The notes: generated from the sequence alone by a model not told the origin. A stretch of DNA of 45,213 nt from Chitinophagaceae bacterium (GCA_004297075.1 SCVK01000394.1:1-45213), one strand, 5' to 3'; positions 1-7,695 are shown, counted from the stretch's first letter. Translations and numbers: made by a program.

Positions 1-5
1 CGCTG

Positions 6-1619
6 TTATCGGTTCATCGACATCAGGAATTCTTCGTTGTCTTTGGTTCCGCGCATACGCTTCAGCAATTCGCTCATCGATTCTTCTGTATTCATATCGT
101 TGATGAAAAGACGGAGGATATTCATGCGCTGTAATACTTCCTTGTCGAGCAGCAGATCGTCGCGGCGGGTAGAAGAGCCGGTAAGATCGATGGCAGGGAA
201 AATGCGTTTGTTGGCCAGGCGGCGATCGAGCAGCAGTTCCATGTTACCGGTACCTTTGAATTCTTCAAAGATCACTTCGTCCATTTTACTTCCTGTTTCG
301 ATCAGTGCGGTAGCGAGGATGGTTAAGGAACCACCGTGTTCAATTTTACGGGCAGCACCAAAGAACTGTTTGGGTTTCTGCATGGCGTTAGCTTCCACAC
401 CACCGGATAATACTTTACCGGAAGCTGGCGCCACGGTATTGTGGGCACGGGCCAGACGGGTAATGGAATCGAGCAGGATCACCACATCGTGTCCGCACTC
501 AACCAAACGTTTGGCTTTTTGCAGGGCGATGGCCGAAACCTTTACGTGTTTTTCTGCGGGCTCATCAAATGTAGAAGCGATCACTTCTGCGCGAACGCTG
601 CGTTCCATATCGGTTACCTCTTCCGGACGTTCATCGATCAGCACTACCATCAGGTAACATTCCGGGTGGTTGGCTGCAATGGCGTTGGCCACTTCTTTCA
701 GCAACATGGTTTTACCCACTTTGGGTTGCGCCACAATCAGTCCACGCTGGCCTTTACCAATAGGGGTAAAAATGTCCATGATACGGGTACTGTAGTTATT
801 GGAAGTAGTGAACAGGTTCAGTTTTTCGAAAGGGAACAGTGGGGTCAGGTAATCGAATGGTACACGGTCGCGTACTTCATCCGGACGTTTACCGTTGATG
901 CTGTCTACTTTTAATAAAGCGAAATATTTTTCACCTTCTTTGGGCGGGCGAACGGCTCCGTGTACGGTATCCCCGGTTTTTAAACCAAAGAGTTTGATCT
1001 GTGAGGGAGATACATATACATCATCCGGTGAAGACAAATAATTATAATCGGAAGAGCGTAAGAAACCATAGCCATCGGGCATCATTTCCAACACACCTTC
1101 TCCGAGGATAACACCCTCAAATTCAATATTGAAAGCGGGTTCTTTGCGTTGTTGTTGTTTGGCAGGGTATTGGTGCTGGGGCGCATCGGATGCGGTACCG
1201 TTTTCACCGGGCTGGGTAACTTCGCCGGAAACAGTTGTTTCGGGAGCGGTTTCCTGGTTGCCCTGTGGTTGTCCGCCATCGGCATCTACCGGTTGGGGAC
1301 GGTTATCGGTTTTTCCTTTGCGAACCGGTGCTTTTTTAGTAGCAGCTTTTTCAACCGGTGCTGCTGGTGCAGGGGCTTCCTGCATTACTTCTGCTTCTTC
1401 GGTACCGTTGGTGGTTTTTACCGTAACGGGTTTGCGGGGGCGGGCATTCTTTTTCTTGGGATCTTCTTTGGTTTCGCTGGCCTGTAATGCCTGGCTATCC
1501 AGTATTTTGTAGATAAGACCCTGTTTGTCAAGCTTTTTCGCTCCGCTGATGCTCAGTTGCTCAGCAATATCCAGCAACTCAGGCAGGAGCATGTCATTTA
1601 ATTGCAAAATGTCGTACAT
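6..1619 (-). CDS. rho: Transcription termination factor Rho
   Basis: Hexameric RNA-dependent ATPase that ends transcription at Rho-dependent sites in the cytoplasm. Residues 1-45 look like the Rho N-terminal helical domain. Residues about 46-160 are a low-complexity stretch rich in A, P, T, E, Q and K. The RNA-binding cold-shock-like domain follows (about 165-245, with PDGYGFLRS), then the ATPase domain with Walker [11 protein letters not shown] (297-306), [10 protein letters not shown] and the [14 protein letters not shown] region. At 537 residues it is about 120 longer than the E. coli protein (419), and the difference is the insert. ATG start at 1617-1619; no clear Shine-Dalgarno. Divergent from asnS across about 415 bases. 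Identity is very secure; any role of the insert is inference. Confidence 0.98.
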   Translation of the reverse strand: MYDILQLNDMLLPELLDIAEQLSISGAKKLDKQGLIYKILDSQALQASETKEDPKKKNARPRKPVTVKTTNGTEEAEVMQEAPAPAAPVEKAATKKAPVRKGKTDNRPQPVDADGGQPQGNQETAPETTVSGEVTQPGENGTASDAPQHQYPAKQQQRKEPAFNIEFEGVILGEGVLEMMPDGYGFLRSSDYNYLSSPDDVYVSPSQIKLFGLKTGDTVHGAVRPPKEGEKYFALLKVDSINGKRPDEVRDRVPFDYLTPLFPFEKLNLFTTSNNYSTRIMDIFTPIGKGQRGLIVAQPKVGKTMLLKEVANAIAANHPECYLMVVLIDERPEEVTDMERSVRAEVIASTFDEPAEKHVKVSAIALQKAKRLVECGHDVVILLDSITRLARAHNTVAPASGKVLSGGVEANAMQKPKQFFGAARKIEHGGSLTILATALIETGSKMDEVIFEEFKGTGNMELLLDRRLANKRIFPAIDLTGSSTRRDDLLLDKEVLQRMNILRLFINDMNTEESMSELLKRMRGTKDNEEFLMSMNR

Positions 1620-1856
1620 AGAAATAAAATCTGTTAATAGGGGAATTTCAATTTGTCAAGGGTTAAATCCAGTCTAAGGAACTTTGGAACTCAGATCGGG
1701 TTGTGATTTGTTTTGAGCGGAAAGAGAGTAAACAGGTTGTGTCGAGAGCTAAGTGAAGACCGAACCGGTTTGGTTTCCAGTGCAATGTTAAGCCAGTTTT
1801 TCGGAAAACAAGCAATATTTTCCTGATTTTAAGGGTGGAAGGCTGTTAAAATGCTG

Positions 1857-1882
1857 TTTGGAGGCTTGTTTGGTTATCTTTG
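1857..1882 (+). promoter_or_regulatory. Candidate Bacteroidetes-type promoter of asnS
   Basis: TATCTTTG at 1875-1882 matches the Bacteroidetes -7 consensus TAnnTTTG exactly, and a TTTG at 1857-1860 could serve as the -33 element, although the 14-base gap is short. A start near 1888 would give asnS a leader of about 150 bases containing two short tandem-repeat tracts. The rest of the 1620-2035 gap shows no gene. Confidence 0.45.
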
Positions 1883-1896
1883 CCATTCGAAAAATT

Positions 1897-1927
1897 GGCG
1901 GATTGGCGGATTACGGATTAGCGGATT
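1897..1927. repeat. Degenerate GGCGGATT tandem repeat
   Basis: Four adjacent units: GGCGGATT (1897-1904), GGCGGATT (1905-1912), ACGGATT (1913-1919) and AGCGGATT (1920-1927). The tract is non-coding and lies in the presumed asnS leader. It is one of several short, differently worded tandem tracts in the intergenic regions of this window. Confidence 0.75.
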
Positions 1928-1981
1928 ACCATTTCCGCTTTGTAAGCCGGCCAGCCCCCACATTCAGCAATAGAGAGATGA

Positions 1982-2029
1982 CATTCACTCATCCGCTCAT
2001 TCACTCATTCACTCATTCACTCATTGACG
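1982..2029. repeat. Six-unit CATTCACT 8-bp tandem repeat just upstream of asnS
   Basis: Six consecutive 8-mers: CATTCACT, CATCCGCT, CATTCACT three times, and CATTGACG. The array ends six bases before the asnS ATG, where a ribosome-binding region would be, and contains no purine-rich Shine-Dalgarno. A change in copy number would alter the leader length. Confidence 0.85.
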
Positions 2030-2035
2030 TAAGAC

Positions 2036-3475
2036 ATGTTTAACAAGAGAGTTAAGATCAAACAACTGCTGGCAACCGGCGCAGCAGAACAGGAAGTAAC
2101 CATTATGGGTTGGGTACGTACCTTCCGTAACAACCAGTTTATTGCGGTAAATGATGGCAGTACCAATGATAACCTGCAGGTAGTGGCCACATTGGGCGAA
2201 TTTGAAGAAAACCTGCTGAAACGCCTTACTACCGGCGCTTCGGTAAAAGTGGTGGGTAAAGTGGTAGAATCAGTGGGTAAGGGACAAAGAATTGAAGTGA
2301 AAGCGGCCAGCATTGAGATACTGGGCGATAGTGATGCGGAGAAATATCCCCTCCAACCCAAAAAACACAGCCTGGAATTTTTGCGCGAGAAAGCGCATCT
2401 GCGTTTCCGTACCAATACCTTCGGATCGGTATTTCGTGTGCGCCATTCGCTGGCGTTTGCGGTGCACCAGTTCTTTAACCAGAAAGGTTTTGTGTACCTG
2501 CATACACCCATCATTACCGCCAGCGATGCAGAAGGTGCGGGTGAGATGTTCCGGGTAACCACATTGCCCATGGATAACCCTCCGCGCAGCGAAGATGGTA
2601 CGGTGAATTTTAAGGAAGACTTTTTTGGCAAAAGCGCCAACCTTACCGTTAGCGGTCAGCTGGAAGGCGAGCTGGGCGCCATGGCTTTCAGTGATATTTA
2701 TACCTTCGGTCCTACGTTCCGGGCAGAGAATTCCAATACCACCCGCCACCTGGCCGAGTTCTGGATGATTGAACCCGAAGTGGCGTTCAACGACCTGGAA
2801 GATAATATGAACCTGGCGGAAGAGTTCATCAAATACCTGATACAGTATGTGATGGATCATAACCGCGAAGACCTGGAATTTCTGGCGCAGCGACTGGCCG
2901 AAGAAGAAAAGCAATTACCGCAGGATAAACGCAGTGAGTTGGGACTGATAGAGAAACTGGAGTTTGTACTGAACAACGAGTTTCAGCGGCTTACTTATAC
3001 AGAAGCCATTGAGATTTTGAAAGAGAGTAATCATAATAAGAAAAAGAAATTCCAGTACCTGGTAGAGGGCTGGGGTGTGGACCTGCAGAGTGAACATGAG
3101 CGTTACCTGGTAGAGAAACATTTCAAAAAACCGGTGATCCTGACCAATTATCCGAAAGAGATCAAGGCCTTTTATATGCGCCAGAACGATGACGGCAAAA
3201 CTGTAGCTGCCATGGATATTCTGGCACCCGGTATTGGTGAAATTGTAGGTGGATCGCAGCGGGAAGAGCGACTGGACAAACTGGAGCAGCGCATGAAAGA
3301 AATGCATATCCCGGCCGAAGAACTGAGCTGGTACCTGGATACCCGCCGTTTTGGAACCGTGCCGCATGCTGGTTTTGGACTGGGTTTTGAGCGGATGGTA
3401 TTGTTTGTGACCGGTATGACCAATATCCGCGATGTGATCGCTTTTGCGCGGACACCGAATAATTGTGAGTTTTAA
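2036..3475 (+). CDS. asnS: Asparaginyl-tRNA synthetase
   Basis: Class IIb synthetase that charges tRNA-Asn with asparagine. The N-terminal OB-fold anticodon-binding domain (about 1-105) includes [20 protein letters not shown]. The catalytic core carries class II motif 2, with [20 protein letters not shown] at 228-247, and motif 3, GFGLGFERM near residue 446. The 479-residue length is typical of bacterial AsnRS with its internal insertion. The motif 2 region with [12 protein letters not shown] favours AsnRS over AspRS. ATG start at 2036 fits the N-terminus. A hairpin terminator follows directly, so it is likely monocistronic. Confidence 0.96.
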   Translation: MFNKRVKIKQLLATGAAEQEVTIMGWVRTFRNNQFIAVNDGSTNDNLQVVATLGEFEENLLKRLTTGASVKVVGKVVESVGKGQRIEVKAASIEILGDSDAEKYPLQPKKHSLEFLREKAHLRFRTNTFGSVFRVRHSLAFAVHQFFNQKGFVYLHTPIITASDAEGAGEMFRVTTLPMDNPPRSEDGTVNFKEDFFGKSANLTVSGQLEGELGAMAFSDIYTFGPTFRAENSNTTRHLAEFWMIEPEVAFNDLEDNMNLAEEFIKYLIQYVMDHNREDLEFLAQRLAEEEKQLPQDKRSELGLIEKLEFVLNNEFQRLTYTEAIEILKESNHNKKKKFQYLVEGWGVDLQSEHERYLVEKHFKKPVILTNYPKEIKAFYMRQNDDGKTVAAMDILAPGIGEIVGGSQREERLDKLEQRMKEMHIPAEELSWYLDTRRFGTVPHAGFGLGFERMVLFVTGMTNIRDVIAFARTPNNCEF

Positions 3476-3549
3476 CCCTCCCCCGGCCCCTCCCTACCCG
3501 GTAGGGAGGGGAGACGAGCGCAGCGATGTTGGGGCGGGTTAATTTTTTT
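3476..3549 (+). terminator. GC-rich nested palindrome and T-run after asnS
   Basis: An inner, almost perfect palindrome (3487-3511, CCCCTCCCTACC facing GGTAGGGAGGGG) sits inside an outer complementary pair, with AACCCTCCCC at the start and GGGGCGGGTT at 3531-3540, followed by eight T residues. It fits an intrinsic terminator. Such GC-rich palindromes also recur as dispersed repeats in this group. Confidence 0.6.
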
Positions 3550-3558
3550 TGTGGATAA

Positions 3559-3590
3559 TTTCTGAATATAAGCCTGCCACCCTATATTTG
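3559..3590 (+). promoter_or_regulatory. Candidate promoter of tRNA-Phe
   Basis: TATATTTG at 3583-3590 is an exact TAnnTTTG -7 box. TTTCTG at 3559-3564 lies 18 bases upstream in the -33 position but is a weak match. The predicted start near 3596 would give a precursor with about 110 bases of 5' leader before the tRNA. Confidence 0.45.
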
Positions 3591-3706
3591 CAGCCCTGTA
3601 TGAGGATTGTTGCAGGGCGAAAGCCTAACAATAAGCCTCAAGCAGAACCAGGGTTAAAGTAAGTAAGCTGAACTCCAGACGCTTAACTTCTAACTCCCGA
3701 CTAAAA

Positions 3707-3779
3707 GGTGCGGTAGCTCAGTCGGTAGAGCAAAGGACTGAAAATCCTTGTGTCGCCGGTTCGATCCCGGCCCACACCA
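3707..3779 (+). tRNA. tRNA-Phe (GAA)
   Basis: A full cloverleaf of 73 nt can be drawn. The acceptor strands are 3707-3713 and 3772-3778. The D stem is GCTC/GAGC (3716-3719 / 3728-3731). The anticodon stem is AAGGA/TCCTT with loop CTGAAAA, giving anticodon GAA at 3740-3742. The T stem is GCCGG/CCGGC (3755-3759 / 3767-3771) with loop TTCGATC. The discriminator is A3779 and the 3' CCA is not encoded. The acceptor stem has one C-A mismatch (GGTGCGG against CCACACC). The adjoining downstream DNA looks acquired, so this gene is a plausible integration target. Confidence 0.95.
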
Positions 3780-3792
3780 CAGACTAGACAAG

Positions 3793-3823
3793 GCTTTCAA
3801 GCGATTAGCTTGGAAGCTTTTTT
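3793..3823 (+). terminator. Intrinsic terminator of tRNA-Phe
   Basis: The 10-bp stem GCTTTCAAGC (3793-3802) and GCTTGGAAGC (3808-3817) has one G-T wobble and a GATTA loop, followed by six T residues (3818-3823). The loop with its closing pairs, GCGATTAGC, is identical to the one in the terminator at 5593-5631. Confidence 0.85.
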
Positions 3824-3826
3824 CTT

Positions 3827-5158
3827 TTGGTACAACATGGGTACAACAGTTGCTCTCTACATAATAAGTTGACCCTAGAGGACACAAGTAAGGGCGTTTT
3901 CTTAATCCCTCTTCAATCCCAAACAGACGAAAGCATAAAATCCTATATCGTCGCTACCAAATATAATGACAGCAATTACTCCTATCGGTTGTACAACAGA
4001 GATTCCTTAGACAGGATAAGACCTACTAATGATACTGTGAGACAAAACCTCACAAATGTTGAAGCGGTGTTCGGCGTTTTTGAAAAAAATATAAATAACA
4101 AGAATACTATTCTGATTTCCGGTACGGTGATCCGGAACGCAAGAATGGAATATAATATAAGCTCACAGGTTAGCCAAAGCAGTAAACCCAGAATGAATTA
4201 TGATTACTGCGTGATTAACATAACAATGACTTTGTATTATGAACAGATCATGTATTCATATATGTACGGCCCACCGGAATATCAGTTGGTAGCTGTAGTG
4301 CTCGACATGCAAATAGACTGTTATGGAGGAGGAGGTAGTGGAGGTGTACAAGGCTTAGATCCAGGTCCGGGAGGAAATGGCGGTAGTGGGTACAACTGGT
4401 GGCAGTTCGGTACAGGCTGGCCGTGGAATGATCCATATCAATATGGATATTATAATGATCCATGGCAGACTTGGTGGACAACAGCGCAAAACATTGGCAG
4501 TGGCGGAGGAGCAGGGTCAGGCAGCAATCAAATAAATGATGAATTTAACCCCTATGCAAGCGATTTTGATCCGGAAGTTGACTGGTGGGATGATCAAAAC
4601 ACGACATATCCTCCGCAGCCATTACCGACCTATAATAATTTCGTAGCAAATTATCCGACGACAAATGGCCATGATATGCCGGCAGGAGATGTTTACCGCT
4701 TGGTGGGAGGTATGCCTTTATCTATTTACATGAGTGACAGTATCAAAAACGGAAATGCCTGCGCGTTGCGTGTTTCACGTGCACTCAACTATTCAGGAGT
4801 AACGATCCCTAATATCCCCAACAAAACATTCCTTGGATCAGACGGTAAATATTATTTTCTTTCTGCCGCCGCTATCGGTGACTGGATGAATAAAACGTTC
4901 GGAACTTCAGGACCGAATGTGATCACAGTTACGAAGGCACAAGGGGGTACGAATGGACAGAATTTTGATAGCTACCTGCAAGGGAATCAGGGAATTTATT
5001 CTCTAAGGGCATCGAGCAACAGCAAATTCGGAGCGACTGGTCATGCCACGTACTATAACGGAACGAACTGTCCTATAGACGCCAAAGGTCTGCACACTAC
5101 AGAATATTACAATGCAGACGGAGGAGTTGAGTATATTAGATTATGGAAATTACCTTAG
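3827..5158 (+). CDS. Tae4-type peptidoglycan amidase (antibacterial effector), 5' end apparently missing
   Basis: The last ~165 residues match the Tae4 NlpC/P60-like DL-endopeptidase pattern. The nucleophile Cys312 sits in NACALRVSRALNYSGVTIP, and the catalytic His406 in FGATGHATYYNG. Cys415 and Asp418 follow in NCPID, and the end is GGVEYIRLWKLP. Such enzymes cut the peptide cross-links of peptidoglycan in rival cells. Upstream lie a Gly/Trp/Tyr-rich linker (about 165-235) and an unrecognised N-terminal region (about 15-160). The only starts near the 5' end are TTG codons: one inside the tRNA terminator T-run (3827) and one at 3869. There is no in-frame ATG before residue 107, no signal peptide and no visible ribosome site. 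I infer that the leader was lost and this is a remnant, although the C-terminal toxin is intact. Delivery route unknown: no type VI genes are in the window. Confidence 0.8.
   Translation: MVQHGYNSCSLHNKLTLEDTSKGVFLIPLQSQTDESIKSYIVATKYNDSNYSYRLYNRDSLDRIRPTNDTVRQNLTNVEAVFGVFEKNINNKNTILISGTVIRNARMEYNISSQVSQSSKPRMNYDYCVINITMTLYYEQIMYSYMYGPPEYQLVAVVLDMQIDCYGGGGSGGVQGLDPGPGGNGGSGYNWWQFGTGWPWNDPYQYGYYNDPWQTWWTTAQNIGSGGGAGSGSNQINDEFNPYASDFDPEVDWWDDQNTTYPPQPLPTYNNFVANYPTTNGHDMPAGDVYRLVGGMPLSIYMSDSIKNGNACALRVSRALNYSGVTIPNIPNKTFLGSDGKYYFLSAAAIGDWMNKTFGTSGPNVITVTKAQGGTNGQNFDSYLQGNQGIYSLRASSNSKFGATGHATYYNGTNCPIDAKGLHTTEYYNADGGVEYIRLWKLP
3829..3848. repeat. Paired 9-bp direct repeats GGTACAACA beside tRNA-Phe (possible att core)
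   Basis: GGTACAACA occurs at 3829-3837 and again at 3840-3848, an 11-base period, immediately after the tRNA terminator and at the point where composition changes to AT-rich accessory DNA. The location resembles a tyrosine-recombinase integration site, but no integrase gene is in view and no second copy was seen downstream. The att interpretation is inference. Confidence 0.35.
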
Positions 5159-5162
5159 TACT

Positions 5163-5564
5163 ATGGAACAGAAAATAAATCTTCCAGTATTCATGCTTAT
5201 TTGCGTAATGCTCAGTTCGTGTGCAAGAAAAGAATGGGTTTCAAAACGCGATGCAGAAAATTCAATCCGGATTGCTGCGATGAGTTCATGTATGTATGAA
5301 GGATTTGGCGGCACAAAATCAGGGATTAACAAAGATGCATCGTTTGCACTTGCGATGGATATGGTACTCGAATCTTATGGACTCGGAAAGCGTGACACCT
5401 TAACAGCACTTGCGAAGGAATTCGCGAGAAATATACGGCCACCACAACATGCTGATTATGCACAGGGAAAGCCGATCATTCGTTCATGCCATGAATTCTA
5501 TCATTCAAAAACGTTGGACTCTTTGATCCGTAGCTGGAGGAAAGAACGATTCCACTATAAGTAA
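5163..5564 (+). CDS. Tai4-family immunity protein (lipoprotein)
   Basis: Starts four bases after the amidase stop codon, as expected for an effector-immunity pair. The ATG at 5163 is preferred over the longer frame from 5112 because it begins a lipoprotein signal peptide (KINLPVFMLICVMLSSC, lipobox LSSC at 17-20). That would place the 133-residue protein in the periplasm, where a Tae4 enzyme acts. The body resembles Tai4: a helical segment with CMYEGFGG and DASFALAMDMVLESYG, then the terminal IIRSCHEFYHSKTLDSLIRS, close to the family's C-x-(D/E)-(F/L)-(F/Y)-x-S-x-x-LD ending. It would bind the amidase and block self-digestion. Family assignment is by pattern and context only. Confidence 0.75.
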   Translation: MEQKINLPVFMLICVMLSSCARKEWVSKRDAENSIRIAAMSSCMYEGFGGTKSGINKDASFALAMDMVLESYGLGKRDTLTALAKEFARNIRPPQHADYAQGKPIIRSCHEFYHSKTLDSLIRSWRKERFHYK

Positions 5565-5580
5565 GTAGAACTCATAATTA

Positions 5581-5859
5581 TTACCATTTTTTAAGCCAAT
5601 TTCCTGCGATTAGCAGGAAATTGGCTTTTTTGTAAGTCAGGCGTATAATGTTCTCAATCGCCGAACTGTTCTTGCTTTCCTGGAGTACGATCGTATTGAT
5701 AAGCAATTGCGGATCTGGCAAGGATGCACAAAGTCCGCTTAATTGACCCAAATGCCTGGCAGCTTTAACAAGATGCTTAAATATTTCATTGGATTCAACA
5801 AAACCCGCCGGGGGTAAATCAGGCAGATCATTATAGGGTAATATCCTTTCGTATGCCAT
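5581..5859 (-). pseudogene. Fic-family protein, N-terminal fragment only
   Basis: The first ~72 of 92 codons match the Fic/DOC N-terminal domain: YNDLPDLPP, a helical segment, LPDPQLLINTIVLQESKNSS and then SSAIENII. SSAIEN (65-70) fits the inhibitory-helix motif (S/T)xxxE(G/N), which in intact class II Fic enzymes blocks the ATP site. The catalytic HxFx(D/E)GNGRxxR core and any C-terminal winged helix are absent. After ENII the frame runs into the neighbouring terminator hairpin, which encodes residues 77-89, and stops. A typical Fic protein is several times longer. The gene was therefore probably cut when the Tae4/Tai4 segment became joined here. AMPylation activity is excluded; whether the fragment is expressed is unknown. 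Confidence 0.75.
5593..5631 (+). terminator. Strong intrinsic terminator after the Tae4/Tai4 pair
   Basis: Perfect 15-bp stem AAGCCAATTTCCTGC (5593-5607) and its complement (5613-5627), GATTA loop, six T residues at 5626-5631. It lies 28 bases after the immunity gene stop. The opposite strand of the same hairpin encodes the last residues of the truncated Fic frame. Confidence 0.9.
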
Positions 5860-5905
5860 TGATGGTGAGTTTTTTGGTTATTTCCATCATGTTATTTTAA
5901 TGATG

Positions 5906-5963
5906 TTGAGTAACTCAATATGAAATATGCTTCATGTTGAAATTATGTTTATTTTTCAACATA
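5906..5963. promoter_or_regulatory. Operator-like inverted repeats upstream of the fic fragment
   Basis: TTGAG-TAA-CTCAA (5906-5918) is a perfect short palindrome. ATGTTGAAA (5934-5942) faces TTTCAACAT (5954-5962) across 11 AT-rich bases. Both lie 47-104 bases before the fic ATG and share the TGTTGA half-site, which suggests a dimeric repressor. The remainder of the 5860-6276 gap is AT-rich, with a weak hairpin at 6011-6029 and no gene. Confidence 0.4.
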
Positions 5964-6276
5964 AACACGCGTTGATGATAAACAAATCGACATCAAAGGA
6001 AAGTAATGTCGAAAAAATGGTGTTTTTTCATCATTATTCTAAAATTACTGTCTTATCCTCCCGATGAGCCTTTAAGAGTTTGGTATGATTCGCCGAATTC
6101 AGCATAATGTAACATAACTGACGCACCAATGAAATTGTGGCTTGTACTGCAGGATATCAAAATAATCCCAGACAAACCCCTCTAGCAACTACGCGCTTTC
6201 TTACCCTATTATACCCTGCACACGGTATTCCCTACAACTTAACGGGAGCTTATTTTTACCGATTAATGAATCGAAT

Positions 6277-7695
6277 ATGACTACCAGAATTTTTTCTTGC
6301 GCGTTTTTTTTAAGTAGTATTCTTTGTTTTAGTATAGATAGCTATGCAAATACTGACGTGTATAATCAATACAATAATGGTTATCAATACTATCGGATTT
6401 TAAATTCCAGGTCTGTTGTTCTGGATGCCCCCATGATAAAGGATAAGGCAACAAGAGAGTTGTATCTGAAACACTTAGAGGATGGATATAGATTCACCTA
6501 CGGTGCGGCCAAAAAGATGCTGAATAAATTAGAAAAAGAAAACCTGCCGGCATGGTTACAAGACGGCATCAGTGAAGAAGAAGAGAAAGTGATTCAAAGT
6601 CTCAATGGCTTTCATGTAAGAGAATTAATGGATACCTACAAAGTATTGACGTTTGAACCGGAACACAATGCACACCTGGCCGAGGTGTACAGGTTTAAAA
6701 AACCATTTTCGCTAACAGTTTCTCATTATGGAGTTGGATTCAATACAAGCTTCGATAAAATTCAATCTTCAGCTGATACCAGTAATCAGACAAAAAAAAT
6801 TAATGCGTACACCCAATACCCGGTTCAGTTACATCAACTGGTTCCGTATTATACACAAACCTTTCAAATCTATTATCCGGAATGGCAGGTGAAAGAAGCG
6901 AGAATGAAGAAAATGTTCCAGGCAGATTCTTTGATCTTTTTAAGAATCGAGAACGCGAATTTGTGGCCCAGCGGTATTACAACTATGCCCAAACAGGATT
7001 TGAATAAGTTAAAAGCGTATTATTTATTCAGTATCTGGCAGAATAAAAAAGAGTACTTATATATCAGAATTCCAGGTAAAGAGAATGCAGCCATTTTTCC
7101 CGAAATAGGATTTGTTCCCCATCATGATCTTTATTATACCATTGAAAACAACAACAGTTATATTACCTGGACGGGTGCAAAACCGGTAAAAGATTTCAGG
7201 ATCGACAATATTAAAGAAGTGATGCGGAAAAGTATGCTCGCTTATGCCAATCATCAGGATTACAGAGATCTTTACAAACCAGGTGCAGTCTGGGATGTAA
7301 ATAAAAACGGGTCAATGATCCCAACGGAACTCTATGTGTTACATCCCAAATCGGCGGGACAGGTTATACACAGAAAAGACAAACTGGGAACGTACCAGCT
7401 AATGGTTCCGTTAGAGAAAAGCTACAACGAACATGATGCCAAACAGACCGCGTATCAATTGGCTGTACAGGTAGCGGAGGAGGCGAATATTGTATTAAAA
7501 CCGGGCGGCGAACCCATACAGTTTTATCTCAGTGAGGCGAGATCAACCAATGGCGGTATACTATATGCTTTACAGTATAAAAAAGATGCACTGCTGGGCA
7601 ATAATCAATACCAGATATTCGCCATCATGAGTAATAATGATGTGGTTTGGCTAAACTATATTTTTAGAAATGAGATTTATGGGTATCTGTTTTAG
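6277..7695 (+). CDS. Unrecognised secreted protein, 472 aa
   Basis: Begins with a Sec signal peptide (hydrophobic residues about 4-18, FSCAFFLSSILCFSIDSYAN, probable cleavage after SYA). No family recognised. The mature protein is rich in Y, N and K, with an acidic-basic helical stretch around 60-110 (KMLNKLEKENLPAWLQDGIS and EEEEK) and mixed beta-type sequence afterwards with many aromatic residues. There are no Cys-pair, catalytic or membrane motifs in the mature part. ATG at 6277 is the only start consistent with the signal peptide. The gene stands alone in the AT-rich segment behind tRNA-Phe, so horizontal acquisition is likely. It is probably periplasmic or released; no T9SS tail was seen. 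Confidence 0.8.
   Translation: MTTRIFSCAFFLSSILCFSIDSYANTDVYNQYNNGYQYYRILNSRSVVLDAPMIKDKATRELYLKHLEDGYRFTYGAAKKMLNKLEKENLPAWLQDGISEEEEKVIQSLNGFHVRELMDTYKVLTFEPEHNAHLAEVYRFKKPFSLTVSHYGVGFNTSFDKIQSSADTSNQTKKINAYTQYPVQLHQLVPYYTQTFQIYYPEWQVKEARMKKMFQADSLIFLRIENANLWPSGITTMPKQDLNKLKAYYLFSIWQNKKEYLYIRIPGKENAAIFPEIGFVPHHDLYYTIENNNSYITWTGAKPVKDFRIDNIKEVMRKSMLAYANHQDYRDLYKPGAVWDVNKNGSMIPTELYVLHPKSAGQVIHRKDKLGTYQLMVPLEKSYNEHDAKQTAYQLAVQVAEEANIVLKPGGEPIQFYLSEARSTNGGILYALQYKKDALLGNNQYQIFAIMSNNDVVWLNYIFRNEIYGYLF

Noticed and set aside
1982-2029. CRISPR array
   Set aside because: Units are contiguous 8-mers without spacers; no cas genes and no CRISPR-length repeats anywhere in the window.
2270-2914. 214-codon minus-strand frame inside asnS
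   Set aside because: Shadow of the asnS reading frame with no independent protein features.
3690-3887. 65-codon minus-strand frame over the tRNA
   Set aside because: It is the antisense of tRNA-Phe and its terminator, a common false gene.
5112-5162. Longer N-terminus for the immunity protein starting inside the effector gene
   Set aside because: The ATG at 5163 gives a proper lipoprotein leader; the extra 17 residues would bury it.
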